The position numbers and the translations under genes were made by a program. Below are positions 18,740 through 30,328 of a stretch of 64,000 bases of DNA, in pieces. Numbering within the stretch: position 1 is the stretch's first letter; each line of letters opens with the position of its first letter. The notes beneath the pieces are model-generated. The model had not been told where the DNA came from. It saw nothing but the letters and a program-made list of their open reading frames with translations, and did not search any database. The DNA comes from Isoetes taiwanensis (taxonomy: Eukaryota > Streptophyta > Lycopodiopsida > Isoetales > Isoetaceae): assembly GCA_021234155.1 (NCBI GenBank), contig JAJEKV010000045.1, forward strand, positions 2,559,434 to 2,623,433, read 5' to 3'.

Positions 18740-19290
18740 TACAGGCCTGAGAGCCTTTCTCGACTCGCGAGTAACACAAGTCAGAAGGCCTTTCATTTCT
18801 TGGTCGAGAAAGGCAACAAAAGCGAAAAACACAGTTTTAGGGTTGGAAGGCCTTTCATTCTCGCGAGTCGAAAAAGCGATTCAAAAGCCAGGTTTAGGGG
18901 TCAGAAGGCCTTTTCGATTTCGTGAGTCGAGAAAAGAAGCAAAGCAAAAAAACGAGTTTTAGGGGGGAAGGCCTTTTCGACTTCCATGAGTCGAAAAGGC
19001 AACTCAAAAAACGCGAGGTTTAGGGGGGAAGGCCTTTCTCAACTTCAGCGAGTCGAAAGGCGACTCAAAAAAGCGGGAAAGGGTCCGAAGGCCTTTCTCG
19101 ACTTCTTGAGTCGAGAAAGGCGGCAAAGCGAAAACACAGGTTTTAGGGGTGAGAGAAGGCCTTTCTCGACTCGGAAAGTCGAGAAAGGAAGTTTCAAAAC
19201 CAGGTTTTAGGGGTCGGGAAGGTCTTTCTCACTCTTGAGTCGAGAAAAGCCGACAAAGTGAAAACGCAGGTTTGCGAGTCGAGAAAGGCA
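18740..19290 (+). repeat. Hairpin minisatellite, about 9 units of 60-65 bp
   Basis: Each unit has the form GAAGGCCTTTCTCGACT, a short loop, AGTCGAGAAAGGC, then an A-rich spacer ending CAGGTTTTAGGGG. The units are head to tail. The core can form a stem of 10-13 pairs. One unit (about 18969-19000) has shortened both arms in step, GGCCTTTTCGACT with AGTCGAAAAGGC, so pairing is kept. From 19300 to 19410 degenerate A-rich half units continue. Confidence 0.8.
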
Positions 19291-19410
19291 GCTCAGAGTG
19301 AAAAATGCAGTTCTAAGGCCCTCCAAAATAAAAAACGCAGGTCTAAAGCTCCTCAAGATGAAAAACACAGGTCTAAGGCCATTTAGAGTGAAAAACACAA
19401 CAGGTCCGAG

Positions 19411-20970
19411 GAGGCCAAAAATGAATAACTTTCAAACATCATATCATAATACTATACCTTTGTTCAAATGTGATCAAACATACAACAAATGTGGCGAACC
19501 TACTTGCCTACAAACATAGTTTTCTACCTCCAATATCATAGAGTGCAAATCATTATTAATTGCACCATATCCTATGTATTTTCTAAGTGCACACCATACC
19601 TATGCATTTTCTATGTATACATAGACCAAAAAATAGAACCCCTCCCCCCCCTCCCCCCCGCCTTTTCCCCTTTTTAGTATGTCAATGTTTTCTAATAAAT
19701 ACAATATCCTATCCTATATATTTTCTAATAAATACAATATGTATTTTCTAAATGCCAAAACACATAGTTCTAAAACATAGAAAATACAGCTCTAAAACAC
19801 CATAGTTTATTATTTTTTCTCATCTTAGTTTATTGTTTTATCACACCATAGTTTATTGTTTTATCTTATGTATTTTTTCCAATGGACACCATATATTTTC
19901 TACGAAAAAAATAGACCATCCCCTTGATTCTTGAAAAGGGTGTATTTTCATTTGACATGTTCAAAAAAACATGTCGCGACACTAGTGCTGGTGAAGTGCT
20001 GTTCGGCCTTCTTCAACCCTTCAGCAAAAACGTCACCCTTCTCGCGCGTCACCCGCCATAGCTATTCCGGGGAGCGGGAGAATTCGTTGGCCTTCAAGAT
20101 CAATCAAGGACCTTGATTGAAGCCAACTCAGCGATCCTGGAAGGGTAGGTTGCTTTCGAAATGGAAATTGGCGGAATTAACATTTCTTTGATGCAGAATT
20201 GTGTTTCTTGCTTGGAGCAGGAAAGCTATGGTTTCCGACTGGAAAAAAGCTTTCTTAGCTTCATTAGCAAAGAATTCATGCAAGTTTGATGGGGAGACTC
20301 TATTCCGGTGCCTTGCAATTTTGTAGAGCAATCAAAGCACTTTTCCAATTGCTGTTCAACATTCTCAAAAGAATTTTTACGAGAACAAAGTACCATAAAC
20401 CAAGGCAAATACTTCCTTACTGCGGTATAAACATTCCTCAAATTTAGTGAGGGAATCGAACCCAATTGACACATGGAAAATTTGTCTTTGTTGTGGTGTT
20501 GAAAGATGAAATTTAACTTTCAATTTATTTCATGCTGAGAATACAATTATTTGGAAGATCATGTCGATAATTCTGAGATCTTCATTATGATTTTGGGGGA
20601 GCTGCCAAATGCTTCTTGTCATTTCATGCCTTCAAATGTTTTTTCATGGAGATGTTGATGAGCCTACCATGGATTCGTTTTTGTTTAGAACAAGAAGGTT
20701 TGTTTCCTCAAATATGCTTTGACTTTTACATATGTATTCTATCTAGGTTGACTACATTTAAGAATATTTCCACTTTTTCAGACTTGTTTGCATCGGATCT
20801 TGGAAGACCGGATGCTTCAAACAATTCAGGTAACACCTATCTTTGACTTATTTTTCTACACATAACTATCTTTGACTTATTTTCATGCACATAACTATCT
20901 TGACTTATTTTTCTACACACTTGGTAATTAAGATTAAATTGGTTGAATACCGATTCTGCGCTTGAATGAA
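19411..20970. other. Gene-poor stretch
   Basis: AT-rich sequence contains short duplicated words (CACCATAGTTTATTGTTTTATC twice near 19800-19865, given here as the core AGTTTATTGTTTTATC) and a C-rich run at 19640-19665. A triplicated ACTATCTTTGACTTATTTT word occurs at 20838-20930. I see no gene. Confidence 0.4.
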
Positions 20971-20979
20971 GGTTGTGAG

Positions 20980-23140
20980 AACATGTCCGCCAACATTCAT
21001 TGGAAGTTATGTTCAAAAAAAAAGCTGCTGAGATAAGAAGGATTCAAAGGCAGAAAAAAAAGGAAAAAGAAGCTGGTGCAGATGATGCAGCTCTGGAAAA
21101 AGGTTTACTTACCTCAAGGAAAAAAAAAAGCTGTCCAAAGAAGTAGGGAAAGTATTGAATCAAATTTTTTGAAAAAGCTAAACCTGTTGTGACAGAAAAG
21201 AAATCCTAAGTGATGCTGCCAAGTGGGTGCCAGAACTTGGTGTTCCATGCACAAAAGAAGTGAAAACAATGGAAATGATTGTTAAAAATCTGAGGGATTC
21301 TTTTGAAGCACATAAGTACTCGAAAACCACCGATACTTGGGAGGCGGAAGTATTTTGCAATGTCTTTTCTTGGGTTTAGTCTTGATACTAACAAATGTGC
21401 TTTTGTCAAACAAATGAATCTAAGCAGGGAAAATTGTTCTGATTTGCGTTAATAGAAGGTTAGCTGCTGAACATGGTGATGGCCCATGGTCCATGTTCAA
21501 GAAAAGCACAAGAATTGACAAACTTTCTTATGATGAAAGAAAATTCATAGTTGACTTTTGGAGGAACAACACTAGAGTGTCTCCTTCCAAGAAACATGTT
21601 TTAAAGATCAGATTATCTAAAGGGAAGAAAATTATGCATCCACTACACTTCTTAGAAGAGCTTCGGGTTAGAATATTTATTGGTTGTATTTTATTTATTG
21701 GTGTATTTTATTCTTTATTGCTAATTTATTTTCAAAATGTCTAATGCTAATTGTTGGTTGCATGTCTTGCAGGTCACTTTCTACCAACGTTTCAGAAGTG
21801 AATATCCAAAGTTTGAGGTCTCTTTTTCACTATTCCATGCATTGAAACCTCCCTATGTTAGGAAGGTTAAGGATAGAGAGACGTGCTGCTGTGTGTATCA
21901 TATGAAAGCAGACTTTGTAAGAGTTGCAATTAACAAAGTCAGACATGATGAAAAAATACATGGTGTTGGTTGCAAGTGCACTTGTGAGGTCGTGGGCTGG
22001 ACCAACATGCATGTCAAAGAAAGTGCACCTATGCTTCAACTAGTGAGCTTTGGAGGTCACTAGTATGTGCCTGAATGAATCGATGAATGGTATGCACATG
22101 ATTGTTTGACTTTAAAATGCAAAAAGTGTGGGCCAAGCAAGTTACCAATATGTCCAAAGGAAAAGACATCGTGAAAGGGTATCAAGTTATTTGGAAGGCG
22201 TATGACAAGGTGAGGATTGTCTATTTAGGTTGTCTAGTCTTTGGTTGTGATTTCTTTGTTGTTTCTTGTTGCAGGTGTCTATGAGCATGTGGAAGAGCGA
22301 TGATAAGGGAGGTTATAAGGTTTCTAAAAACCAATGAACCAAATTGGTTTACAAATCAACAAGTGTTCTTTGAGATATTTGAGAATGCAAAGGCAGTCTT
22401 GAATCCAGTTCATTCCACACAACTATGAGGGGGTGGGAGGCCAAACAATTTAGGGATTGTTTGGCAAGCGTTTCAAAGGATTCAATTGTTTCAAGATGTC
22501 GACTTTTCTTTGAGAATTATACCTTCAAGATCCAACAAGAAATCCAAAGTCTTCATTGGAGGAATGATCAGTGCACAATTTTGGTACACATTACATACAG
22601 ACATGCAGCAAAATTAGATGATCCTCATTTAGATGAGAATGAAAGAAGAATTATCAAAGAGACACATTTCTACATCTCGGATGATAGGGAACATGACACC
22701 TTATTTGTGCAACACTGCTTGCTCAAACATGCAAATTTTTTAGCAGACAGAGGTATCAAATATAAGCAGCATATTATGTGGTCTGATGGATGCTCTCATC
22801 AGTTTAAAGGTGCAAGGCCATTTTATTTCCTTGGTAGGTACTACCAAAACTCCAGCATTCCAATAAATTGGAATTATTTTGCTTCATACCATGGAAAAGG
22901 TATTCTGAAATGTTTTGTTCTTTTATTGTTGTATTCCTATGCATGTCGGGTCATTTTTCTTGAGGCAAGTGAACATGATGGTCTTTGGATTTTGTCATTA
23001 AGAGGAAAGCTGATTAACTCATGAAATGTTAAAGAGGAATTCAACACCATTGAGAAATGCACATGATGTAGTTGTTTTTTGTACGAGACATTTCAAAGAA
23101 CATTCCACAATTGAAGGGAAGGACAGATTTAGGTATTTTC
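20980..23140 (+). pseudogene. Transposase-like gene of the SDGxxxQFK / HGKG type
   Basis: Pieces in several frames, with possible introns (21668-21775 and 22209-22275), form one protein. A lysine-rich N-terminus is followed by DAAKWVPELGVPCTKEVK, RKFIVDFWRNNTRVSPSKKH, and a cysteine and histidine cluster (CCCVYHMKADFVR, then VGCKCTCEVV, then CKKCGPSKLPICPKE). Next comes FFENYTFKIQQEIQSLHW (22515-22560), then SDGCSHQFKGARPFYFLGRY (22778-22840) and NYFASYHGKG (22873-22902). The spacing of ENY..QQEIQ..HW, SDGC..QFK and FA..HGKG is that of a widespread but poorly characterised transposase-like family seen in animal and plant repeats. The end near 23050-23140 (LRNAHDVVVFCTRHFKEHS) also fits. Stops and shifts make it inactive. 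Confidence 0.6.
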
Positions 23141-23500
23141 TCAAAACCCTTTTATATCATTTCATATTTTGTTTGAATGTTCTATGTTTGTGAAACTGCA
23201 GGTTTTTTTGGGAAATAGGAATTGATGAGAGTTGACAGGAGTGAGAGTCTATGATTGTGCAACTCTTGTTGTTAAAACTGTAGATTATATATTAAAAGGT
23301 GCTGAAGGGTTTACAAAAATAACCAAAATGTACAGCTCCATTTCACAGAAATGACAGCACTGTTAAGTAGTTACAACTTAAAGTTTGAAAACCATAGAAA
23401 ACCACCTACATTTGAAAATTGGTGGTTTTCTTTCATAAAACCATTCACTTCTTTTCCACCATTTTGTCCTGGCAATACTTTGCCAAGGTAATATCAGGGT

Positions 23501-23886
23501 TCACTTCTTAAGCGCTACTTCTGAATCATCTTTCCACGATAAAATCTCCAAGTCTTCGGTGACTTCAAAGACTTCCTCAATATCTGCTTTGTCCTGAGGT
23601 TTAGCACCCTGAGGTTCAGCACCCTGAGGTTCAGCAGCAAGATTATTCACATTTTCTGCATTGCATTGTAGCAGAAATCAGTAAGGAATGAAACAAAAAA
23701 GTCAAGCATGCAAACATTTCATAAATAAATAAGTTATGTTACCTGTTGAACCTATTTTCTTCTTCTCAGGAGTGGTAACATCACCTTTCAGCAGGTTGTC
23801 ATTCAACCTTGGTGATTTCCTTGTGCTTTTGAGAGGGCTGACATGAGCAAATTTCACTGGACTTAACTTGTCCACATCAATAAAAC
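23501..23886 (-). CDS. 3' exons of an unidentified minus-strand gene
   Basis: Two exons join cleanly. The upstream exon (23743 to about 23886, reading right to left) follows a TTTTGCAG acceptor and encodes GFIDVDKLSPVKFAHVSPL, then a KSTRKSPRL basic motif and TTPEKKKIGST. An 87-base intron (23656-23742, GTAACA to ATGCAG) follows in matching phase. The last exon (23501-23655) encodes ENVNNLAAEPQGAEPQGAK with a triplicated PQGAE unit, then an acidic DIEEVFEVTEDLEIL and a stop. The KSPR and SP motifs suggest a nuclear, phosphorylated protein. No further upstream exon was found before 24160. It may be a host gene end or part of the neighbouring transposon. Confidence 0.5.
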
Positions 23887-24169
23887 CTGCAAAATATTTC
23901 TACAAGCTATAGTACATGAAAACTTTTAAAACAAATAAAAAATAGAGTCAATGACTTTATGTTACCTCAATATGAATGATTTTTGTATTACCATCGGATT
24001 TGACTGGACGATCAGGGATGCTATTATTTTTTACTCATTTGAGGTTCATTATTGTGCACCCCTATGGGTCAAGTACTCATTCATTCAGCTCAATGGAACT
24101 TCGCTTCGGATGTTGATATTTGTGCATAAGAACCTTTCCCTACAATGTCATTAAAATTGATGCAACTGA

Positions 24170-24757
24170 ATGCGCACTCTAGATATACGCCTTTTGCCGG
24201 TGTCTAACACAATGCCTGCCCCTGAGCATGTGAATGATATGCACGAGGCTGATAACAGAGTACATGGATCCACGCATACTGTGCCCAACCATGTGAATGA
24301 TATGCCTAAAGATGATGACAGCGTACGAGGGTCCACACATACTTTGCCTGAGGATGCATACTTGAACCTACGTATTGTGGGTATTCATGAGACGGGTGAT
24401 TCGCTTGCTACAGATGAAACCGCACAGTTTTTTACCCAGGTGATGCATATCCAAGCACATGGTATTGTCTCGGTCCAGCGGGTTGGAGCAGTGCGGTCTG
24501 ACCGTCCTTGTCACCTCTTGGTGCGCTTTCAAGATGCTCTTTCCCGATTGCACATCCTGCGACATGGCAACCATTTGAAAGGAACCACCTTCTCCGTCCA
24601 GGAAGACTTGACTCCAGCACAGCTCTGTAGACGGAAAGAAGAGTTATGTCGTGTGCGAGAGGCTCGCCTACAGCGGAAGTGGGCTGTTTATAGGGGAGGT
24701 CAAGCTATCATTCGAGATCAGTGGCCATCTGATCCATGGGCACTTACTGTATAGCTC
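24170..24757 (+). CDS. LINE ORF1p-like RNA-binding protein
   Basis: The frame is 194 residues without stops. Residues 1-65 contain two tandem 21-residue copies (HVNDMHEADNRVHGSTHTVPN and a diverged HVNDMPKDDDSVRGSTHTLPE). Residues 66-150 resemble the RRM of L1 ORF1p: LRIVGIHE at the start and CHLLVRFQDALSRLHILR at the middle strand. Residues 150-190 match the ORF1p C-terminal domain: LKGTTFSVQEDLTPAQLCRR, then AVYRGGQAII. Such proteins bind the element RNA as trimers and act as chaperones. A coiled coil is not obvious, so the N-terminus may be truncated. Intact ORF1 over a missing ORF2 suggests mobilisation in trans. Confidence 0.65.
24227..24352 (+). repeat. 63-bp in-frame tandem duplication in ORF1
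   Basis: Two copies, each starting CATGTGAATGATATG (24227 and 24290), are exactly 63 bases apart and so keep the frame. They encode the paired 21-residue repeats. Confidence 0.85.
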
Positions 24758-24945
24758 TGTATTTCTTTTGTTTCGTTCTGGTTTGGTTAATTCTGTGTTG
24801 AAACGGGGCTTGGACCCCATGTGCTACTTTTTTGGGCTTCGGCCCTCTGATCTGTTAGGGCTTATGCCCCCTTTGTTGTTCTGGTCCCATAACCCGATTG
24901 GGTTCCGTGGACGTTAAAATTTTCTTCCTTCCTTCCTTCCTTAGT

Positions 24946-26656
24946 AGATCCACTTAAATTCACCACTAAATCATATTGAAAAGCATCCAAAAATACAAAT
25001 GAGCCCCTTGTTATTATACTAGATATTCAAAATACGAAGCCTTATCAAGAGATCCAAATCGTTACTCTTCACCCCAGCCATGCATCAGCTCAACCTGCAC
25101 CAACTTGCCAGTTTTAGAGTGTTTTTTGAGGGGGTTGAATAGTCAATATCATGGGCAAACACTGGAATGCCTAGTAAATATTCCTAAGTAATAATGTGGT
25201 AAAGGCTCATAGAGCCAACCAAAATTTCTAAATTAGAAGCTTGAAATATCTAGCATAATAACAGGGGGTTACTTTGATATTTTTATATGTTTTTTCACAT
25301 GGTTTTTCTTTGATTTCGTTGATGTATTCGTGCAAATGTACTAAACAATATTTCTAGAGTGCATTCTTTCTAGATCATTGAATTTGAATAAGAAATGCAA
25401 TCGAATAGTTGTAGTCTCTCAAAGTTTTGGATCCATTAACATATAGAGTAAATTGTTTTAAGTTTTGGGCATTCATTCATGGCCAAAATAGATGTAAATT
25501 GTTTTGGAGTTTTGGGCTAAAGAAGATTATCTAGATCATTCTAGTTTGGCTGTAACCAGCAGAAAGATCGACTGGATACTTGGGGCTTTTGCTGGGCATT
25601 CACACGAGTTCCTGAGTTTATGGCAGTTGCAAAAGGCTTTGCATCGATTCCGTCCATTTGTAGCAGGAGAGTCTTCTAAACGAAAAGCTTGGACCGTGGG
25701 AGGTGTTGTCGGCTCAGCCACCAGATTTGCAAACATAGATGCGAGCAAACAAATAAAGACCCTTGGAAAAACCCCAACTATCCCAAAAACAAATTAGGCC
25801 TTTCTGGCAGTAGAACTTTTATGGTCAAGTGGTAGCAAGACCACCGAATCTAGAGGTCTTTACTGCCATACCCTTTGTATCCAATTTCTAGACATCCAGG
25901 TATGTCATTTCTTTGTTTTAGTCCATGAAAAAAGTTATTGTGCATAGATTAGATCTAGCAGGCATTTCATTTTCCAATTCTCTTCTTTCTACTATACTAT
26001 AACATAACACAAAACACAGCGGACACAGTGTGTAAATTATTGATAGGCTCAGATAGTGCTATAGCCTTACAGATAGACGTGTATAGGGTAGCAGATTGCT
26101 CCTCATAACCTAGTTGGTTTAATATATGCTGCTGTATTTATCTTTATACCCAAGCTGGACTAACAGTTATGCAGTATTAGAAATTGACATTTGTTTAAGC
26201 TGTTGTAATTGACATGTGTTTAAGCAGTTGCATATGATTTCTCCTTACATTCTTTTAGTTATTTCTAAGTAGAAGGGCAAAAGGCACAATGGGTAATCAG
26301 TGATGAACTGAAAATCCCAATGTACCTTTTGGCCCTTGCCCTGATACCGTTTTCACGCTAACAGGGTATTGATTGGCTGCAGGTACGGGATTTTCTTCCC
26401 ATTGTTCCCTTTGCTTTTGTAGTTGGATTTGGCTGGAAGAATGAAGGGGATTCGGAAGAGTCTGTACAATCTTGGAGTCAGCCAGTGCATCGACATGATA
26501 TAAACAGAGCGAAAACTGGTTATAAATGTTTATGTTGTTTCTAGAATGCTTCTATATTTCTGAATTTCAAACATAAAACATTATAGAAGGAAATTTAGAG
26601 TTGAAGGATCTGTTTTCAGATTTAAAGACAGGTTGTGAACGTCTATTGGTTACACC
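24946..26656. other. Mostly non-coding; one coding-like segment
   Basis: At 25540-25797 a plus frame reads SLAVTSRKIDWILGAFAGHS, then KAWTVGGVVGSATRFANIDA and a stop. It looks like a short exon or transposon fragment but I cannot place it. The rest is AT-rich sequence without motifs. Confidence 0.3.
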
Positions 26657-27662
26657 ATTACTGCTTCCATCAGCATGGTGGCCATCAACCGATCAGATTG
26701 TTTCCATGAAGAAGGTGATGATGCCCACTGCAATGTCTCCAACAATCTCTACATGGCTATTTTTGGAGTAGTCCAAATAATATTCTCCCAGATTTCGAAC
26801 TTCAGAAAAATTTGATGGCTGTCAATTGTAGCTGCTATCATGTCATTAACTTATTCCTTGATTGGGCTTGGCCTTGAGATTGTGAAAGTTATTAATAGAG
26901 GCCATGTATATGGTACAGCGACTGGGATAAGTGTTGGAACTGGTGTAGGTGACATATCTGCCTCTGATAAGACTTGGAGAATTTTTCAAGCTTTAGGAAA
27001 CATTGCATTTGTATATTCTTTCTCTATGATTCTCATAGAAATTCAGGATACCGTGAAGTCTCTACCAGCTGAGAACAAGACAATAAAAAAGGCTTCACTC
27101 ATGGGCATTTGCACAACCACACTATTTTACATGTCAGTTGGTTGTATTGGTTATGCAGCCTTTGGGAACAATGCACCAGGCAACTTGTTAACAGGCTTTG
27201 GGTTTTACAATCCTTACTGGCTTATTGACTTTGCAAATGCCCAAGCGCAAGCTCATTTATAATGAATATTTGATAAGAGTACCTCCTTTAGAATTCCTTC
27301 CATTCAACTTGTTTAGGCTGTTTTGGAGAACAATATTTGTCATTTTTATGATAGTAATTGCCATGCTTGTTCCCTTCTTTAATGACATTGTTAGTCTCAT
27401 TGGTGCCTTTGTATTCTGGCTTTTGACCGTATATTTTCTAGCGGAGATGTATATCAAGCAATCTCAGCTCAAACATTGGTCCCTTGAATGGGTTGGTTTG
27501 CAAAGCCTGAGTCTTGTATGCCTCCTTATCTCGATAGTTGCTGGTTTGGGTTCTGTTGAGGGCGTGTTACAAGATCTGAAGGATTATTCAAAACAAAGTA
27601 TTAATTTTGAAGGATTTATGTATCCTTCAAGAAAGTGTTTCTTGTATATAAATACCTTATAA
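26657..27662 (+). pseudogene. Plant amino-acid permease (AAP-type) pseudogene
   Basis: The sequence encodes the second half of a plant proton-coupled amino-acid permease. It starts GYTITASISMVAINRSDCFH, then NNLYMAIFGVVQIIFSQIS, then SIVAAIMSLTYSLIGLGLEI, GNIAFVYSFSMILIEIQDT, GCIGYAAFGNNAPGNLLTGF, and NPYWLIDFAN. About 60 residues normally following (HLVGAYQVYCQP and the next helix) are missing. After this deletion and a frame change at about 27236 the C-terminal helices resume (NLFRLFWRTIFVIF, VPFFNDIVSLIGAF, LTVYFLAEMYI). A TGA at 26813 replaces a tryptophan codon expected before WLSIVAA. Family members transport neutral and acidic amino acids at the plasma membrane. The N-terminal third was not found upstream. 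Confidence 0.85.
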
Positions 27663-28789
27663 CTGCTAAAGCGGTTTTGAAGAAAATTGAAATATATGCC
27701 AAAGCCATCATGTAGCAAAATTGAGCTCTTATTCCACTTGCTGGAAAATAGAAGAGACATTTAACGCAATCTCTCAGGTGCTTGGAAGAGTTCCATATAT
27801 TCAAAGCTCCCTTTATACAATTGGTTGTTCTCAAGGAAATTGACATGAATTTGCCCTCGATATGAAAAACATGTGCGCAACTGAAGTACAGAACATGGGT
27901 TAGGGTACCCCCACTACGATGTTATCTGTCGGAGAACTGAAGCTATCATGGGCGCATCCAACAAAGTACAACATTAGGCCCTTGGTGATGTGTGCAATGT
28001 GGAGATTCTTATGAACTAAAGTACGTCAATGAACCAAGCAATTATCTATACCTACTTTCTATTGATGTACTTAACTAAGTCTAAGGATGACATTTTGAGC
28101 ATAAATCTCTGTCTTTCCAAATTTTCATCTCTAGAGGTACCCCCCACATTCATTATGAAGCATGATTTCTCTACTGAAATCCATAGACGCAAAGTTAATA
28201 CATTGATGATACTATCATTAGACAATTCAATAACAAAAATAATAACAAAAGCAAATAATGTCCAATCTTGCCAATATCAACATGTTCTGTTGTCGAAGTT
28301 TAACGTGAACATTAAAGGTTGAGTAAAAACACATTTCAGAACATTAGCCCAGCAACGACAGACGCACGTTTACTAGTCTACTTATTTAAAACATTTTTGG
28401 GGGTGGGGCGAGTTCCTACCTCTGTTTTCATCAAGAACGGTGAGATTTGTGGTAGTTATGTTGGCTCTAGCAGAGGCGTACTTATTGGAGAGATCTTCGG
28501 GTAACAAGAAGTAAAAATAACTTAGTTTAATTTCAATTCTTACCATGGTGTATATTCTTTATGTCTAGGTGGAAAGTTTCTTCTATAATTTATACAAACG
28601 ATATGATACCCACAACGGAGGCAGTACAGACAGAATTAGTAAACGTGTGTCTGGTGTTGTCGCGCTAATGTCCTTACTTGTGATTTTACTTGCCTTTTAA
28701 CGTCAATATGTTGCAACTGTGGACTAACACCACAAGGTTGATGCTTGCAAGAATATATTATATATGTTTACATTACGAAGTAATCCAAT
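27663..28789. other. Gene-poor stretch
   Basis: AT-rich, with no supported gene. ORFs here are short and lack coding character. Confidence 0.4.
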
Positions 28790-28794
28790 CATGC

Positions 28795-28875
28795 CAAAAC
28801 ATGACTTTGAACTACGATTTAACCCACTTCACCCTCCTGCCATGGAGGGCAACCCTCCGTGCGCAACACCTTGCT
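28795..28875 (-). repeat. Dispersed repeat D1 (AACAAGGTGTTGCGCAC family), copy 1
   Basis: Reading right to left, it contains GCAAGGTGTTGCGCACGGAG, then GGTTGCCCTCCATGGC, then GAGGGTGAAGTGGGTTAAAT. It is nearly identical to 53888-53960 (same strand) and related to the plus-strand copies at 37628 and 40920. It is probably one end of an unidentified transposon. Confidence 0.6.
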
Positions 28876-30250
28876 TTAATTTGTTCCTTTTCTTTTGTTT
28901 CGCTTATCTCTTGCATTTGTCTCACGTTGTTAGATGGTGTTCTCGCATCAACTCATGACCGTAAGGTTGATGTTCTGATTAGAAGGGAAAAAGGACATAA
29001 ATCTAGGCTGTTGACAAAGACTCATGAATTTGGATCCTTCGATCACTACAACATTAAGATTCTTGCATTTTGGACCTAAATTCCAATGTCATTGCTATGT
29101 TAAGAATTTGTTGAATGAGATATATGTATCAGCTATTCCATATGGAGGCTTGAAGCAGTTTTACATGGCATATATACAACATTGATCTAAACAAACATCT
29201 CTTAGAATATGATCTTCATGAAATTCATAATACATCTGCTAGAGCATGTACAAAAGTTTCAGTAATTTATTGCACATGAATAACAATCATAAACTGCACA
29301 ATTTAACAAAAGGGTAAGACTGCTATTAGAGGTAGGTTCAACTTGTTGAGACTCCTGCTATCCTTATATATTACTCAGAAACTTAGATGCTGCAAATGCA
29401 AAATAAAATATGGAATTAAATACCAAGAGCGATCCCCATTAAGTCCCATTCTCAGATTTGTTTCATGCTCAAGAGCGGAACAGGAAGAAACCTGGCACAC
29501 AACCAATCAGAAAAATCCGCCATGTCCTTTCTCTTAGAGTATAGAACCTGCTTTTGTAATCACTTGCTTCCTCAATGATCTGTGATGGCCTTTCCTATTT
29601 TGTCCGCTTCTCTTCCAAAATGCTAAACTTTCTGTCTGCGATGAGCATATCATTGGAGGACATTTTAAAATATGAATAAAGATAATATAGAACACAATAG
29701 CCAGCCCTGTAATCTGAATCCACTACATAACCCAGATTTTGCACTGCATGCAGCTCTGTTGCAAAGCAGAATCCATTTTTGATGCGAGCCTTGTAAAATC
29801 ATGGGTAGGAAGGACAGACACCATATGCACTTTTTCATTCTTCTTCTCTATGGCTGTGATGACCTGATGCTTTGCCTACTAAACTCTGCCCCCGATTCTT
29901 GCACTGCGACTCGCATGAAACCAACAAAGCGCCCGAATACCAAAGGACTTCCTTAACAAACTAGGATCGAGGACGAAGGTCACAGGATGAAGGCTAAAGG
30001 CCGGAAAAGACAGCAAGAAAGCAACGCCAAATTGGCCAAACCAGGCAGGAAGAAGCCCCTCCCCTGCCTGGAAACAATTCAAAGAGAAATAGGTACTGCT
30101 GAGAGAAGAGTAGATAGGCTTCTCATTCATCTCAGCAGATTTTCTACAATGGTGGATAGTGGGTAGCCGCGAACTACCCACAAAAAATAAAGGGAAAATC
30201 CAATTATATCGCTTGGACCCCAAAAATACAATGCTAACAGATGTTTTGTC
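28876..30250. other. Gene-poor stretch
   Basis: No supported gene. The minus-strand ORF at 29879-30274 and the one at 30341-30634 share an identical short phrase (SSLSSTYFSLN) because of a duplicated TTCAAAGAGAAATAGGTACT word (30078 and 30531), which marks a small direct repeat. Confidence 0.4.
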
Positions 30251-30265
30251 GTGTACTCGCCGAAA

Positions 30266-30328
30266 GCTTATCACCGGATTAAAAACCCACTCTTTCGGGT
30301 TTTCGGAGGAAAAACCCTAGTGATAAAC
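30266..30328. repeat. Stem-loop related to LINE 3' stem-loops
   Basis: TTATCAC (30268-30274) and GTGATAA (30320-30326) enclose GGATTAAAAACCC and GGGTTTTCGGAGGAAAAACC. The inner sequence matches the stem-loops of the LINE tails at 41.3, 43.5 and 45.5 kb, but the closing arms differ and still pair. The LINE 3' terminus itself was not found beside it. Confidence 0.55.

Larger units (their letters stand above)
24160..24945 (+). mobile_element. ORF1-only LINE (half-LINE) with microsatellite tail
   Basis: An L1-type ORF1 (24170-24754) is followed after only about 170 bases by the family 3' terminus (GGTCCCATAACCCGATTGGG, then TTCCGTGGACGTTAAAA) and a (CTTC)n tail at 24925-24943. No endonuclease or RT lies between. 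The same 3' terminus occurs in the LINE tails at 41.2, 42.2, 43.4 and 45.4 kb. The architecture mirrors mammalian HAL1 half-LINEs. The 5' end is not defined. Confidence 0.65.

Noticed and set aside
18373-19519. ORFs across the minisatellite
   Set aside because: Translations simply repeat the 60-65 base unit and frames shift with unit length.
25826-25880. tRNA-like start (TGGTCAAGTGGTAGC)
   Set aside because: It resembles an A box, but there is no B box or pairing acceptor stem downstream.
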